Part shown: piece by piece, positions 17,849 to 27,263 of the stretch
Numbering within the stretch: the stretch's first letter is position 1
How the letters are laid out: every line of letters starts with the position of its first letter
Assembly (NCBI RefSeq): GCF_000242895.2
Contig: NC_021171.1
Coordinates: 778,001 to 842,000, forward strand
Direction: 5' to 3'
Origin: Bacillus sp. 1NLA3E
Lineage (GTDB): Bacteria > Bacillota > Bacilli > Bacillales > Cytobacillaceae
DNA length: 64,000 bases
Program-made: the position numbers and the translations under genes
Notes under the pieces: model-generated
What the model was told of the DNA's origin: nothing
Databases searched by the model: none
Seen by the model: only the letters and a program-made list of their open reading frames with translations

Positions 17849-19039
17849 ATGAACAAACGAAAGGCAACGGGAATTTTCATGTCACTTTTACTTTCAACTG
17901 GATTGATTGCCGGTTGTAGCAGCGGAGACAAGGCTAGTAACTCAAGTTCGGACGGCAAGGATAGTGGGGGAACTATTAAAGTTGGCGCGAACTTAGAATT
18001 GTCTGGTGGAGTGGCATCTTATGGACAATCTATTGAAGAAGGTCTTGATTTAGCAATTGATGAGATTAACAAAGAAGGAGTAAACGGTAAACAACTTAAG
18101 ATTGTTAAAGTTGATAATAAATCTGATGCAGCAGAAGCAACAAGTGGCGCTATTAAACTAGCAACACAGGATAAAGTGGTAGCAATTATTGGAGCAGCAA
18201 CAAGTACAAATACACTTGCTCAAGTTCAAGTTGCAGATGAAAACAAAATACCTTTGATTACACCAACCGGGACAAACCCTACAGTTACCTTTGACAAGGG
18301 AAAAATAAATAAATACGTGTTTAGAACATGTTTTATTGACCCATTCCAAGGAACAGTAGCCGCAAATTTCGCCACTGATGAATTGAAAGTAAAGAGTGCG
18401 GCAATTTTAATCGACAATTCCAGTGATTATGCGAAAGGACTTGCTGATGCTTTTAAAGCATCGTTCAAGAAAAACGGTGGGAAAATTGTTGGAGAGGAAG
18501 CCTATGTGGCAAAGGACACAGATTTCCGTGCAACTCTTACTCGAATCAAATCGAAAAATCCTGAATTTGTATTTGTACCGGGATACTATGAAGAAGTTGG
18601 GCTAATCTTAAAACAAGCTCGTGAAATCGGGATTAACGTACCGTTTATGGGTGGAGATGGCTGGGATTCTCCGAAACTAATTGAAATCGGTGGTACGGCA
18701 GCAACGAATAATACTTATATTACAAACCATTATTCTTCTGGGGATCCAGATGCAAAAATTCAGGAATTTGTTAAAGCATTTAAAGCAAAATACGATGGCA
18801 AATCTCCAGATGCCTTTAATGCGCTTGGTTATGATACAGCTTATTTCCTAGCCGATGCAATCAAGCGTGCTGGAAGTGAAGACCCTGCGAAAATTCAAAA
18901 GGCACTTGAAGAAACGAAAGGTCTAGCTTTAGTATCAGGAAAAATGACACTAGATAACAAACATAATCCAGTAAAATCAGCAGCAATTCTAAGTTATGAA
19001 AATGGGGAACAAAAGTTTAAGGTTAAAGTTAATCCTTAA
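17849..19039 (+). CDS. livJ: Branched-chain amino acid ABC transporter, substrate-binding lipoprotein
   Basis: 396 residues from ATG 17849, which follows ATGGGGGC; 16 further in-frame codons upstream have no such site. The signal peptide ends in a lipobox, LIAGC, so the mature protein is lipid-anchored outside the cell. The periplasmic-binding fold type I starts with GGTIKVGANLELSGGVASYGQ and has the Leu/Ile/Val-binding pattern throughout. First gene of a five-gene liv operon. The ligand could be any branched or related amino acid. Confidence 0.93.
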   Translation: MNKRKATGIFMSLLLSTGLIAGCSSGDKASNSSSDGKDSGGTIKVGANLELSGGVASYGQSIEEGLDLAIDEINKEGVNGKQLKIVKVDNKSDAAEATSGAIKLATQDKVVAIIGAATSTNTLAQVQVADENKIPLITPTGTNPTVTFDKGKINKYVFRTCFIDPFQGTVAANFATDELKVKSAAILIDNSSDYAKGLADAFKASFKKNGGKIVGEEAYVAKDTDFRATLTRIKSKNPEFVFVPGYYEEVGLILKQAREIGINVPFMGGDGWDSPKLIEIGGTAATNNTYITNHYSSGDPDAKIQEFVKAFKAKYDGKSPDAFNALGYDTAYFLADAIKRAGSEDPAKIQKALEETKGLALVSGKMTLDNKHNPVKSAAILSYENGEQKFKVKVNP

Positions 19040-19125
19040 GTAATTTAGAAAATGGAATAGGGGGCATGCCCCCTATTCTGAATTTATTTTTGATGATTGA
19101 AGGAAAAAAGAAAGGAGAGTGCGAA

Positions 19126-20004
19126 ATGGAACTATTTCAACAACTTGTAAATGGAATCTCACTCGGAAGTATTTATGCACTAATCGCGCTCGGCTATACA
19201 ATGGTATATGGCATTGTTAAATTAATTAACTTTGCTCATGGTGATGTATTTATGGTAGGTGCATTTATTGGATTTTATTCCATTACAATATTACATTTAA
19301 GTTTCTTCCCAGCTTTACTTTTAACAATGGCCGCTTGTGCAATATTTGGTGTTCTAATTGAAAAAATTGCTTATAAACCGTTGCGAAATGCTACGAGAAT
19401 TGCAGCGCTGATAACGGCAATCGGGGTATCGTTATTAATAGAATATGGAACTATTTATTTACGCGGTGCTCAACCCGAGGCCTATCCAGGAGATGTTCTC
19501 CCGACTAAGAATATTGATATTTTTGGAGTATCCATTAATGGTCAATCCTTATTTATTTTGGGCATTTCAATTGCGTTAATGATTTTACTACAATTTGTAG
19601 TGCATAAAACCAAAATTGGGAAAGCAATGCGTGCTGTTTCCTACGATTCTGAAGCAGCACAATTAATGGGAATAGATGTTAACAAAACAATTTCAGCTAC
19701 GTTTGCGATTGGCTCGGCACTTGCAGGGGCAGCCGGCGTCATTTTTGGTACTTATTATATTAAAATTGAGCCTTTAATGGGAGTTATTCCAGGCTTAAAG
19801 GCATTTGTAGCAGCAGTTTTAGGTGGAATTGGTAGTATTCCAGGAGCAATGGTTGGTGGACTTGTATTAGGCACAATTGAATCACTTGTTAGTGCTTTAG
19901 GCTACTCTTTATGGCGCGATGGTGTTGCATTTATTGTACTTATTCTTATTTTAATTTTCCGTCCATCCGGGCTATTTGGCAAAAACGTTAGAGAGAAAGT
20001 GTAG
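19126..20004 (+). CDS. livH: Branched-chain amino acid ABC permease LivH
   Basis: 292 residues from ATG 19126 after AAAGGAGAG. The N-terminus (FQQLVNGISLGSIYALIALGYTMVYGIV) and the glycine-rich GLKAFVAAVLGGIGSIPGAMVGG loop are typical of LivH. About eight membrane helices. It forms the translocation channel with LivM. It starts 86 bp after livJ and is followed 15 bp later by livM. Confidence 0.95.
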   Translation: MELFQQLVNGISLGSIYALIALGYTMVYGIVKLINFAHGDVFMVGAFIGFYSITILHLSFFPALLLTMAACAIFGVLIEKIAYKPLRNATRIAALITAIGVSLLIEYGTIYLRGAQPEAYPGDVLPTKNIDIFGVSINGQSLFILGISIALMILLQFVVHKTKIGKAMRAVSYDSEAAQLMGIDVNKTISATFAIGSALAGAAGVIFGTYYIKIEPLMGVIPGLKAFVAAVLGGIGSIPGAMVGGLVLGTIESLVSALGYSLWRDGVAFIVLILILIFRPSGLFGKNVREKV

Positions 20005-20019
20005 GGAGGAGGAAAATAG

Positions 20020-20973
20020 ATGATTTCGATCAAACGCACAAAAGGATTTTGGCTATCAATCGTGTTAGCTTCTATTGTATATATTACGATTCAATTTTTA
20101 ATTACAGGGCAATATTTAAATTCATTTTACATTAATACCCTTTTTACAATTGTTATTAATATTATGCTTGCGGTTAGCCTTCACCTTATAATTGGGATTA
20201 CCGGGCAGTTTTCGATAGGTCATGCAGGCTTTCTCGCTGTTGGTGCTTATGCTTCAGCCATTATTTCTGTGAAGCTTGGCTTACCTTTTCCTGTTGCACT
20301 ACTTGTTGGTGGACTAGCGGCTGCGGTCGCAGGGTTAATTATTGGAATTCCAAGTCTCCGTCTAAAGGGTGACTACCTGGCAATCGCCACATTGGGTTTT
20401 GGAGAAATTGTCCGAATTACCATGTTAAATATACCTTATGTTGGTGGAGCAAGTGGAATGCAAGTTACTCACTTAACAACATGGCCTTGGGTATTTATAT
20501 GCCTGTTGGTGACTCTTGTTGTCATCACGAACTTTACGAATTCAACTCATGGACGAGCTTGTATTTCGATTCGTGAAAATGAAATAGCAGCAGATGCTAT
20601 GGGAATAAATACGACTTACTATAAGGTTGTAGCATTTGCAATGGGAGCATTTTTTGCAGGGGTTGCTGGTGCTTTATATGCGCACAACTTCTATATTATT
20701 CAGCCTACTAACTTTGGGTTTTTAAAATCATTCGATATTTTAATTTTTGTTGTACTAGGTGGGTTAGGAAGTATGTCCGGTTCTGTTATTGCCGCAATCT
20801 TACTGACCTTTGTATCAACATTCCTACAGGAGTATCCTGAAACGAGGATGATTATATATAGTCTGGTCCTCATTGTTATGATGTTATATCGTCCACAAGG
20901 ATTACTAGGTACAAGAGAGTTAACATCTTTCTTTAAAAAGCAGAAAGCTGTTGAGGGAGGGGCCAAACAGTGA
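20020..20973 (+). CDS. livM: Branched-chain amino acid ABC permease LivM
   Basis: 317 residues with about 8-10 membrane helices. Typical motifs are HLIIGITGQFSIGHAGFLAVGAYA (kept as separate blocks GITGQFSIGHAGF and GAYASA), LRLKGDYLAIATLGFGEI and FVVLGGLGSMSG. Start after GGGAGGAGG. The stop overlaps the livG GTG by 4 bp. Confidence 0.95.
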   Translation: MISIKRTKGFWLSIVLASIVYITIQFLITGQYLNSFYINTLFTIVINIMLAVSLHLIIGITGQFSIGHAGFLAVGAYASAIISVKLGLPFPVALLVGGLAAAVAGLIIGIPSLRLKGDYLAIATLGFGEIVRITMLNIPYVGGASGMQVTHLTTWPWVFICLLVTLVVITNFTNSTHGRACISIRENEIAADAMGINTTYYKVVAFAMGAFFAGVAGALYAHNFYIIQPTNFGFLKSFDILIFVVLGGLGSMSGSVIAAILLTFVSTFLQEYPETRMIIYSLVLIVMMLYRPQGLLGTRELTSFFKKQKAVEGGAKQ

Positions 20974-21758
20974 CAACAAAGACATCATTGCTTAAAGTTG
21001 ATAGTGTTGGGATCCGATTCGGCGGGTTAAAAGCTGTTTCTGAGATAAATGCAGAATTAAACAAAGGGGAACTAGTTGGTTTAATTGGTCCAAATGGAGC
21101 AGGAAAAACGACATTTTTCAACCTACTTACAGGTGTGTACGTTCCTACCGAGGGAAACATTACTTTTAATGGGCAACGTTTGAATGGATTAAAGCCATAC
21201 AAGATCACGCGCAAAGGAATCAGCCGTACCTTTCAAAATATTAGGCTTTTTGACGAGCTATCTGTTCTTGATAATGTAAAAGTTGCCTACCATTCCAATG
21301 CCAAGCATACTATTCTTAGTTCTATATTCCGTTTACCTACCCATTTTAAAGGTGAAAAGGAAATGGAAGAGAAGGCAATTGATTTTTTGAAAATATTTAA
21401 TTTAGATGGGTTTAAATATGAAAAGGCAAAAAATTTGCCTTATGGGCAGCAAAGACGCTTAGAAATAGCCAGAGCATTAGCTGCACAACCGGAGCTTTTA
21501 TTACTTGATGAGCCGGCAGCAGGTATGAACCCCCAAGAAACACATGAGCTGATGAAGCTTATTTCTTTTATTAGAGAAAAGTTTGGACTAACTGTGTTGC
21601 TTATCGAGCATGATATGCAGTTGGTTATGGGCGTGTGCGAACGAATTTATGTACTGGACCACGGACAATTAATTGCTCAGGGTACACCAGACGAGATAAG
21701 AAATAATCCAAAAGTCATCGAAGCGTATCTCGGAGAGGAGGCTCCAGCAAATGCTTAA
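20970..21758 (+). CDS. livG: Branched-chain amino acid ABC ATPase LivG
   Basis: 262 residues. Walker A GPNGAGKTT near residue 40, a degenerate signature (YGQQRRLEIARAL), Walker B LLLLDEPAAGM and the LivG-specific C-terminal EEIRNNPKVIEAYLG pattern. GTG start overlaps livM, stop overlaps livF by 8 bp, so the two ATPases are made in step. Confidence 0.95.
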   Translation: MTTKTSLLKVDSVGIRFGGLKAVSEINAELNKGELVGLIGPNGAGKTTFFNLLTGVYVPTEGNITFNGQRLNGLKPYKITRKGISRTFQNIRLFDELSVLDNVKVAYHSNAKHTILSSIFRLPTHFKGEKEMEEKAIDFLKIFNLDGFKYEKAKNLPYGQQRRLEIARALAAQPELLLLDEPAAGMNPQETHELMKLISFIREKFGLTVLLIEHDMQLVMGVCERIYVLDHGQLIAQGTPDEIRNNPKVIEAYLGEEAPANA

Positions 21759-22458
21759 GGTTAATGATATTAATGTATATTATGGAAATATCCAAGCTTT
21801 AAAAGGAGTTTCCCTGGAAATTAATCAAGGGGAGATCGTGACTTTAATCGGCGCAAATGGTGCTGGGAAAAGTACTCTTCTCAAGTCGATTTCTGGGTTG
21901 TTAAAACCGAAGCAAGGGGACATCCTTTATGAGGGAGTTTCAATTGCTGGGAAACCAGCTCAAACAGTTGTAAAACGAGGAATCTCGCACGTTCCAGAAG
22001 GCCGTCGCGTATTTGCCAATATGAGTGTGGAGGAAAACTTAGAGCTTGGAGCATTTTTGCGAAATGATAAGGCAGGGATCCAAGCGGATTTTGAAAAAGT
22101 ATTTCAATTATTCCCACGTTTAAAAGAGCGCAGTAAGCAGCAAGCAGGTACTTTATCTGGTGGTGAACAACAGATGCTCGCCATGGGACGGGCCTTAATG
22201 GCACGACCTAAACTACTTCTATTGGATGAGCCTTCAATGGGATTAGCGCCGATTTTAGTCAAAACTATCTTTGACATCATTAAACAAATAAATAAAGATG
22301 GAACAACCATTTTGTTAGTGGAGCAAAATGCTAATATGGCACTTTCTGTTGCACATCGTGCCTATGTTATTGAAACGGGTCGAGTTGTCCTGTCTGGAAC
22401 TGCTGAGGAGCTTAATGCAAGTGATCAGGTAAAGATGGCTTATTTAGGAGGACATTAA
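21751..22458 (+). CDS. livF: Branched-chain amino acid ABC ATPase LivF
   Basis: 235 residues. Walker A GANGAGKST, signature LSGGEQQMLAMGRAL, Walker B LLLLDEPSMGLAP, and the LivF hallmark HVPEGRRVFANMSVEENL. It is the second nucleotide-binding subunit of the importer and the last gene of the operon; a strong terminator follows 20 bp later. Confidence 0.95.
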   Translation: MLKVNDINVYYGNIQALKGVSLEINQGEIVTLIGANGAGKSTLLKSISGLLKPKQGDILYEGVSIAGKPAQTVVKRGISHVPEGRRVFANMSVEENLELGAFLRNDKAGIQADFEKVFQLFPRLKERSKQQAGTLSGGEQQMLAMGRALMARPKLLLLDEPSMGLAPILVKTIFDIIKQINKDGTTILLVEQNANMALSVAHRAYVIETGRVVLSGTAEELNASDQVKMAYLGGH

Positions 22459-22478
22459 TTAAATAGAGATGTGTGCAC

Positions 22479-22520
22479 AAAAAACAGGTGATCCATTCGA
22501 CTGGATCACCTGTTTTTTTA
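22479..22520 (+). terminator. Terminator of livJHMGF
   Basis: A 17-bp stem (AAAAAACAGGTGATCCA and complement) with a 6-nt loop and T-run. Confidence 0.95.
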
Positions 22521-22632
22521 TGCCTAGAACTCGTCAATTATTTGTGTGAGGATCCATTCTTTTCTTGAAAAAGTACATTCTCTCACGTGATTCCCTTTAC
22601 TTGTGTACAAACCTTGAACGAATGTCCTGGAA

Positions 22633-22668
22633 TAGGGGAATTTCCCTCAGATGATAGGGAAGTTCCCT
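22633..22668 (+). promoter_or_regulatory. Two GGGAANTTCCC palindromes upstream of the nitrate locus (NreC-like sites)
   Basis: GGGAATTTCCC (22636-22646) and GGGAAGTTCCC (22657-22667) are perfect 11-bp palindromes with centres 21 bp apart, two helical turns. Both are preceded by TAG or TAGG, close to the TAGGGN4CCCTA-type site reported for staphylococcal NreC. A TACAAT -10 candidate lies at 22695-22700 with no good -35 element, so they would sit near -45 and -66, positions suitable for an activator. An NreC-like regulator is encoded at 29963. Confidence 0.7.
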
Positions 22669-22743
22669 GATATTCTTAAACAAGATCCGACAAGTACAAT
22701 AAATATATATTTAATTGTATTTTTTTTTTGAGGAGGACTTAAG

Positions 22744-23826
22744 ATGCAGGCAAAACTTTCACCTAATAAAGAAACGGGGCATTCGTTTCAGAATGCATTT
22801 GCTTCCCATTTTGCAAAATCTATGTTTTTAACTGTTTTTGGACTTATCATTTTAGTTTTTGTTGGAACGAGAATGTTTACACACATTGATATGAACCTAT
22901 ATGGATACATGGTTGGAACCATTGTATTTATAGGTGGATTCTTTTATCGTTTTATAGCCTGGGGAGAAAGACCACCCACAAAAATAATCATCAAAAAGGG
23001 TCTTAAACTTATATTTAGAAAATCGACTCCGAAAACCTCAGTAGAGCATTTAGCTACATACAATTTTATTTGGAATCGGGGTATTTACCGCTGGACGCAG
23101 CATCTTTTAATAGGCTGGGGTTGTATCCTTTCGTGTTTTGTGACCTTTCCACTCGTCTTTGGTTGGATGTACTTCACGATGCAGGATAATGGTTATTATA
23201 CGATTGTAGTGATGGGAATAGATGTTATGAAAATAAAAGCTGATGGAATGATCGGCTTCCTATCCTACAATGCCTTGAATTTTACGGCAATGATGGTCAT
23301 TACTGGAGTTTCGATGGCACTTTACCGCAGGATAAAAAATATGCAAGCCCGAGCGGAACAAAATTTCATTTATGATTTCTTACCGCTTTACTTACTACTT
23401 TTTATTAGCATAACGGGATTATTACTAACCTTTATGAACGTCTTTTTACATGGTGCAGGTCAACCGATTATGTCCATTATTCATCAATTTTCAGTCATCA
23501 TCACACTCATCTATCTTCCTTTCGGAAAGTTAGCTCATATTCCGTTTCGACCAATGAGTGTTTTAGCAAAAAACTACCGAGAACATTATGCAGAACAAGC
23601 AATGAAGGAATGTAAGGTTTGTGGTGAGAAGTTCGTATCGAATGAACAATCACAGGATGTCATTCAAGTTTTAGAAGTGAACGAAATCGAGTTCAAAACA
23701 AGTCAAGGAGCCCATTTAGCAGAGCTATGCTTACCATGTCGTCGAAAATATCGAATTGCACAGTTCGCAGGATTTCCTACCCATGAAGTTAAGGTAAAGG
23801 AGGCAAATCAAAATGCAAAGGGATAA
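22744..23826 (+). CDS. NarI-like membrane cytochrome b subunit with a C-terminal CxxC pair
   Basis: 360 residues. About five to six hydrophobic segments (residues 27-47, 56-75, 118-145, 175-195, 215-240, 248-270). Candidate haem ligands are His in RWTQHLLIGWG, in NVFLHGAG, and in IIHQFSVIITLIYLPFGKLAHIPFRP, the last resembling the NarI/DsrM quinol-oxidising module. The C-terminal cytoplasmic tail has CKVCGEKF and CLPCRRKY, a zinc-ribbon or Fe-S-like site not found in NarI. It is first in the operon, after AGGAGGAC, and overlaps the molybdoenzyme gene by 14 bp. I infer that it passes menaquinol electrons to the reductase. Confidence 0.75.
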   Translation: MQAKLSPNKETGHSFQNAFASHFAKSMFLTVFGLIILVFVGTRMFTHIDMNLYGYMVGTIVFIGGFFYRFIAWGERPPTKIIIKKGLKLIFRKSTPKTSVEHLATYNFIWNRGIYRWTQHLLIGWGCILSCFVTFPLVFGWMYFTMQDNGYYTIVVMGIDVMKIKADGMIGFLSYNALNFTAMMVITGVSMALYRRIKNMQARAEQNFIYDFLPLYLLLFISITGLLLTFMNVFLHGAGQPIMSIIHQFSVIITLIYLPFGKLAHIPFRPMSVLAKNYREHYAEQAMKECKVCGEKFVSNEQSQDVIQVLEVNEIEFKTSQGAHLAELCLPCRRKYRIAQFAGFPTHEVKVKEANQNAKG

Positions 23827-25978
23827 GTTTTTTAAAGAAATCGAAAACGTGATTCATCCAGGGGAAAAATTAATCAAAACACACTGTAGCTATTGTGGAA
23901 TGCAATGTGGGATGAATTTGCGGGTCAATATAGCAACGAACAAAATTATTGGAGTTGAGCCTCGTTATGATTGGCCAGTTACGGTTGGGAAAATGTGTCC
24001 AAAAGGAGTGACAGCTTACCAGCAAACAAACCATGATGATCGGATTTTAAAACCGCTAATCCGTGATAACGCAGCTTTGAAAGGGACAAAAGATGGCTTC
24101 CGTGAAGCTACATGGGAGGAAGCTTATGACTTAATCGCCCAAAGATTTCAAGAGCTTCAATCTGACTATGGCAAGGACTCGTTAAGTGTCTACAGCGGTG
24201 TATCGATGACAAATGAAAAATGCTACTTAACTGGGAAATTTGCCCGTGTCGGACTGCAAACGCGCTATATAGATTATAATGGCCGCTTCTGTATGTCTAG
24301 TGCAGCTGGTGGGTTTTTAAGAAGTTTTGGTGTTGACCGGGGATCAACGCTACCATGGACCGATCTTCACGAAACAGATTGCTTGTTTATCGCTGGTAGT
24401 AACACTGCAGAATGTCACCCCACTTCAATGTTCCGTGTTTGGGCGGTTCAAGAGCGCGGTGGTTACTTAATTGTTGCTGATCCTCGTGAAACACCAATCG
24501 CTAGACGTGCAGATGTTCATCTTGACCTAAAGCCAGGAACGGATCTTGCACTTGCTAACGGAATCTTAAATCTGTTAATCGAAAACGGCCATGCTGATGA
24601 GGAATTTGTGAAAAATCATACAAATGGTTTTGAAGAAACAAAAGAACTTGTGAAACAATTCACACCGGAATATACCAGTGAGCTAACTGGTGTTGCACCT
24701 GAAAAAATTATTCGTGCCGCAGAAATTTACGGAAAAGCTCCGAATGCGATTGTCATGTTTGCTCGCGGAATTGAACAGCAGCATAAGGGTGTTGATAATG
24801 TTTCAGGCTACACCAACCTAGCATTAGTTACCGGCAAAATTGGTCGTCCGAAGGCAGGCGTTGCCACTTTTACTGGACAAGGTAATGGGCAGGGCGGTCG
24901 TGAGCATGGCCAGAAAGCAGATGCTCTTCCTGGTTATCGTAAAATCAATAATCCGAAGCATGTTGAAGAAGTCAGTAAAGTATGGGGAATCACACCAGAA
25001 GAAATGCCAAAAGAGGGCGTTTCAGCCTATGAAATGTTTGAGCTCATGGAACAAAAAACAATTCGTGGCTTGTACTTATTATGTTCGAATCCAGCCGTAT
25101 CTGCACCCAATTTAAATTATGTTCGAGAACAGATGAAGAACCTTGACTTCATGGTTTGTGTGGACTTCTATCTATCAGAATCAGCGGAATTTGCTGATGT
25201 GGTACTGCCAACCGTTACTTGGTCTGAAGATGAAGGAACAGTAACCAACCTGGAAGGCCGAATTATTAAAATCAACAAAGCACAAGAGCCAGTTGGAGAA
25301 TCAAAGCCAGATTGGCAAATTCAAGTTGAATTGTCTGAGCGTCTTGGTAGAGGTAAGTATTTTTCACATTTACAAACTGCTAAGGATGTTGCGGATGAAT
25401 TTCGTTTAGCCTCTAAGGGGGGGTATGCCGATTATTATGGTGCAACATGGGACAAGATCGAAAAACAAGATGGCGTATTTTGGCCTTGTAAAGATGAATT
25501 GGATGAAGGGACCCCACATATGTTCCTTGATAAGAAATTCTATCATCCCGATGGTAAAGCTAAAATTTGTGCATTACCATATCGACCACCTGCTGAAGAG
25601 CCGGACCAAGATTATCCAATCCGACTGACTACGGGACGTGTTGTATACCACTATTTATCTGGTAACCAAACAAGGAGAATTCCATTTTTACGTGATATGT
25701 GTCCTGAACCTTTTGTGGAAGTACACCCAGAGCTTGCAGCTCAATACAATATTGAACACGAAGAAGTGGTCCGGCTATTCACTCGGCGTGGAGAAGCAGA
25801 CTACAAGGTTAAAATTACCGAAGCCATTCGAAAAGATACTGTATTTGTTCCTTATCATTTTGGTCATGACCAATCGATTAATTTACTAACTATTCCAGCT
25901 CTTGATCCGATGTCGCGGATGCCCGAGTTTAAAGCGTGTGCTGCACAGATTGAAAAAATAGAAATGAAGGTGCAATAA
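23813..25978 (+). CDS. Molybdopterin oxidoreductase, Nas/Nap-type nitrate reductase catalytic subunit
   Basis: 721 residues with no signal peptide, so cytoplasmic. The N-terminal [4Fe-4S] site is C25, C28, C32 and C62 (HCSYCGMQCG ... GKMCPKG). The probable Mo-ligand Cys160 is in NGRFCMSSAA, as in assimilatory and periplasmic nitrate reductases (NarG uses Asp). Cofactor-binding parts include AGSNTAECHP, TGQGNGQGGREHGQKAD and DYPIRLTTGRVVYHYLSGNQTRR (C-terminal domain). The GREHGQKADALPGYR block resembles NasC/NarB. Nitrate is the likely substrate from NarK and NreC-like neighbours, but other oxyanions are not excluded. Confidence 0.85.
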   Translation: MQRDKFFKEIENVIHPGEKLIKTHCSYCGMQCGMNLRVNIATNKIIGVEPRYDWPVTVGKMCPKGVTAYQQTNHDDRILKPLIRDNAALKGTKDGFREATWEEAYDLIAQRFQELQSDYGKDSLSVYSGVSMTNEKCYLTGKFARVGLQTRYIDYNGRFCMSSAAGGFLRSFGVDRGSTLPWTDLHETDCLFIAGSNTAECHPTSMFRVWAVQERGGYLIVADPRETPIARRADVHLDLKPGTDLALANGILNLLIENGHADEEFVKNHTNGFEETKELVKQFTPEYTSELTGVAPEKIIRAAEIYGKAPNAIVMFARGIEQQHKGVDNVSGYTNLALVTGKIGRPKAGVATFTGQGNGQGGREHGQKADALPGYRKINNPKHVEEVSKVWGITPEEMPKEGVSAYEMFELMEQKTIRGLYLLCSNPAVSAPNLNYVREQMKNLDFMVCVDFYLSESAEFADVVLPTVTWSEDEGTVTNLEGRIIKINKAQEPVGESKPDWQIQVELSERLGRGKYFSHLQTAKDVADEFRLASKGGYADYYGATWDKIEKQDGVFWPCKDELDEGTPHMFLDKKFYHPDGKAKICALPYRPPAEEPDQDYPIRLTTGRVVYHYLSGNQTRRIPFLRDMCPEPFVEVHPELAAQYNIEHEEVVRLFTRRGEADYKVKITEAIRKDTVFVPYHFGHDQSINLLTIPALDPMSRMPEFKACAAQIEKIEMKVQ

Positions 25979-26539
25979 ATGAAAAAGAGGCTCTATATTG
26001 AACTGGATAATTGCATCGGATGCCGTTCTTGTTTGGCTGCTTGTACACAGTGTGGAGGTCATGAAGAACGCAACCGTAATTACGTTTACGATGTGAACCC
26101 ACTTGTTAATCGGCAGACTATGCCTCTAATGTGCCTTCACTGTGTGAACCCAGCATGTGCAAGAAGCTGTCCGGCTCAAGCGATTCAAATCCATGAAACG
26201 GGTGCAGTCTTGTCAGCACTTGTTGAAAAATGTATCGGCTGTCAAAACTGTACGATTGCTTGTCCATATGGGATTCCAAAATTTGATACCGAGCAAAACC
26301 TGATGTATAAGTGTGACCTTTGTATCGACCGCAGTAAAGATGGGATTCCACCAATGTGTGCAAGTGTTTGTCCAACTAACACATTGCAATGGTTAACAGA
26401 TGAAGAAATAGAAAATAAGAAACAAGCCTACAATATGGATAATGGTAAATGGGTAACAAGTTCGCCTTATCTTGAAAATGAGACGAATGTTCGAGTTAAT
26501 CTTCCCGGTATTTTACAGGGAATTACCAAGTTGTTTTAG
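25979..26539 (+). CDS. Four-cluster ferredoxin-type electron-transfer subunit
   Basis: 186 residues with four cysteine groups: CIGCRSCLAAC, CLHCVNPACARSCP, CIGCQNCTIACP and CDLCIDR...MCASVCP, enough for four [4Fe-4S] clusters. The pattern is that of NrfC/DmsB/NarH-like subunits that carry electrons to a molybdoenzyme. There is no Tat signal, so it is on the cytoplasmic side with the catalytic subunit. The ATG directly abuts the TAA of the preceding gene. Confidence 0.9.
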   Translation: MKKRLYIELDNCIGCRSCLAACTQCGGHEERNRNYVYDVNPLVNRQTMPLMCLHCVNPACARSCPAQAIQIHETGAVLSALVEKCIGCQNCTIACPYGIPKFDTEQNLMYKCDLCIDRSKDGIPPMCASVCPTNTLQWLTDEEIENKKQAYNMDNGKWVTSSPYLENETNVRVNLPGILQGITKLF

Positions 26540-26550
26540 GAGGGATTAGC

Positions 26551-27075
26551 ATGACAGAAAAAAATAATAAAATCCCCTTTGATGAAGATAATTACACTCA
26601 TAATATAAACCGAAATAATGAACGAAAACTCGATCGCCGGGGATTTATGAAAACATTGGTAGGTGCAGCTGGAGTATTTGCTGTTTCGTCCCTACCTTGG
26701 GGAGGGCTAGCTGCCAAAGAGCTTGTTGGTCTGGGTGAAAAGGAATATAAACATAAAAAAATTACCGATGTAAAAGCATTAGCAATTGGTGATGCCGTTG
26801 ATTTTAAGTTTCCTGGTGAACATGATGACGCCATTCTGATCCGTTTGTCAGATGAAAAGTATGTAGCGTACCAAAATGCATGTACCCATCTTCGTTGCCC
26901 CGTTTTTTGGGTAAAAAAAGAGGGTGAGATGATTTGTCCGTGCCATCACGGGAAATTTGATGTTGAAACAGGTTCACCGATTGCGGGACCGCCGCGTCGT
27001 CCACTGCCTGAAATTCAAATAAAAGTAGAAAAGGGTGCTGTGTACGCAGTGAAGGTGAAGCGGTATGAAGCGTAG
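26551..27075 (+). CDS. Tat-exported Rieske [2Fe-2S] protein
   Basis: 174 residues. After a 28-residue polar N-terminus comes a twin-arginine motif (DRRGFMKTL) and a hydrophobic segment, as in QcrA/PetC proteins, so the domain should sit outside, anchored by this helix. The cluster motifs CTHLRC and CPCHHG contain both the ligands (C-x-H, C-x-x-H) and the extra Cys pair that forms the disulfide in quinol-oxidising bc-type Rieske proteins. Start follows AGGAGGGA. It overlaps the next small gene by 11 bp. A bc-type Rieske beside a cytoplasmic nitrate reductase is unusual. Confidence 0.93.
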   Translation: MTEKNNKIPFDEDNYTHNINRNNERKLDRRGFMKTLVGAAGVFAVSSLPWGGLAAKELVGLGEKEYKHKKITDVKALAIGDAVDFKFPGEHDDAILIRLSDEKYVAYQNACTHLRCPVFWVKKEGEMICPCHHGKFDVETGSPIAGPPRRPLPEIQIKVEKGAVYAVKVKRYEA

Positions 27076-27256
27076 ATACTTTAGTGTTGTTTTACTTTGT
27101 TTAATCTTATTGCTCAATCTTGCTTTTACTCAGTATATGGTCCATCAATATTTTTATCAAAATTATTTGAATGCCCTTATTTCTAGCATCATTATTATTC
27201 TGTTGTTTCCAATCGCGATATACGTTTACAAACGTGATCAAAAGCGGAAGGCGTGA
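27065..27256 (+). CDS. Small two-helix membrane protein in the nitrate operon
   Basis: 63 residues: two hydrophobic segments (about residues 5-24 and 35-55) with basic ends (MKRRY..., YKRDQKRKA). ATG 27065 is inside the end of the Rieske gene after AAGGTGAAGCGG, indicating coupling. The family is not recognised. Placed between Rieske and small soluble genes it could be an anchor or assembly subunit of the membrane complex. Confidence 0.7.
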   Translation: MKRRYFSVVLLCLILLLNLAFTQYMVHQYFYQNYLNALISSIIIILLFPIAIYVYKRDQKRKA

Positions 27257-27263
27257 AAAATTG

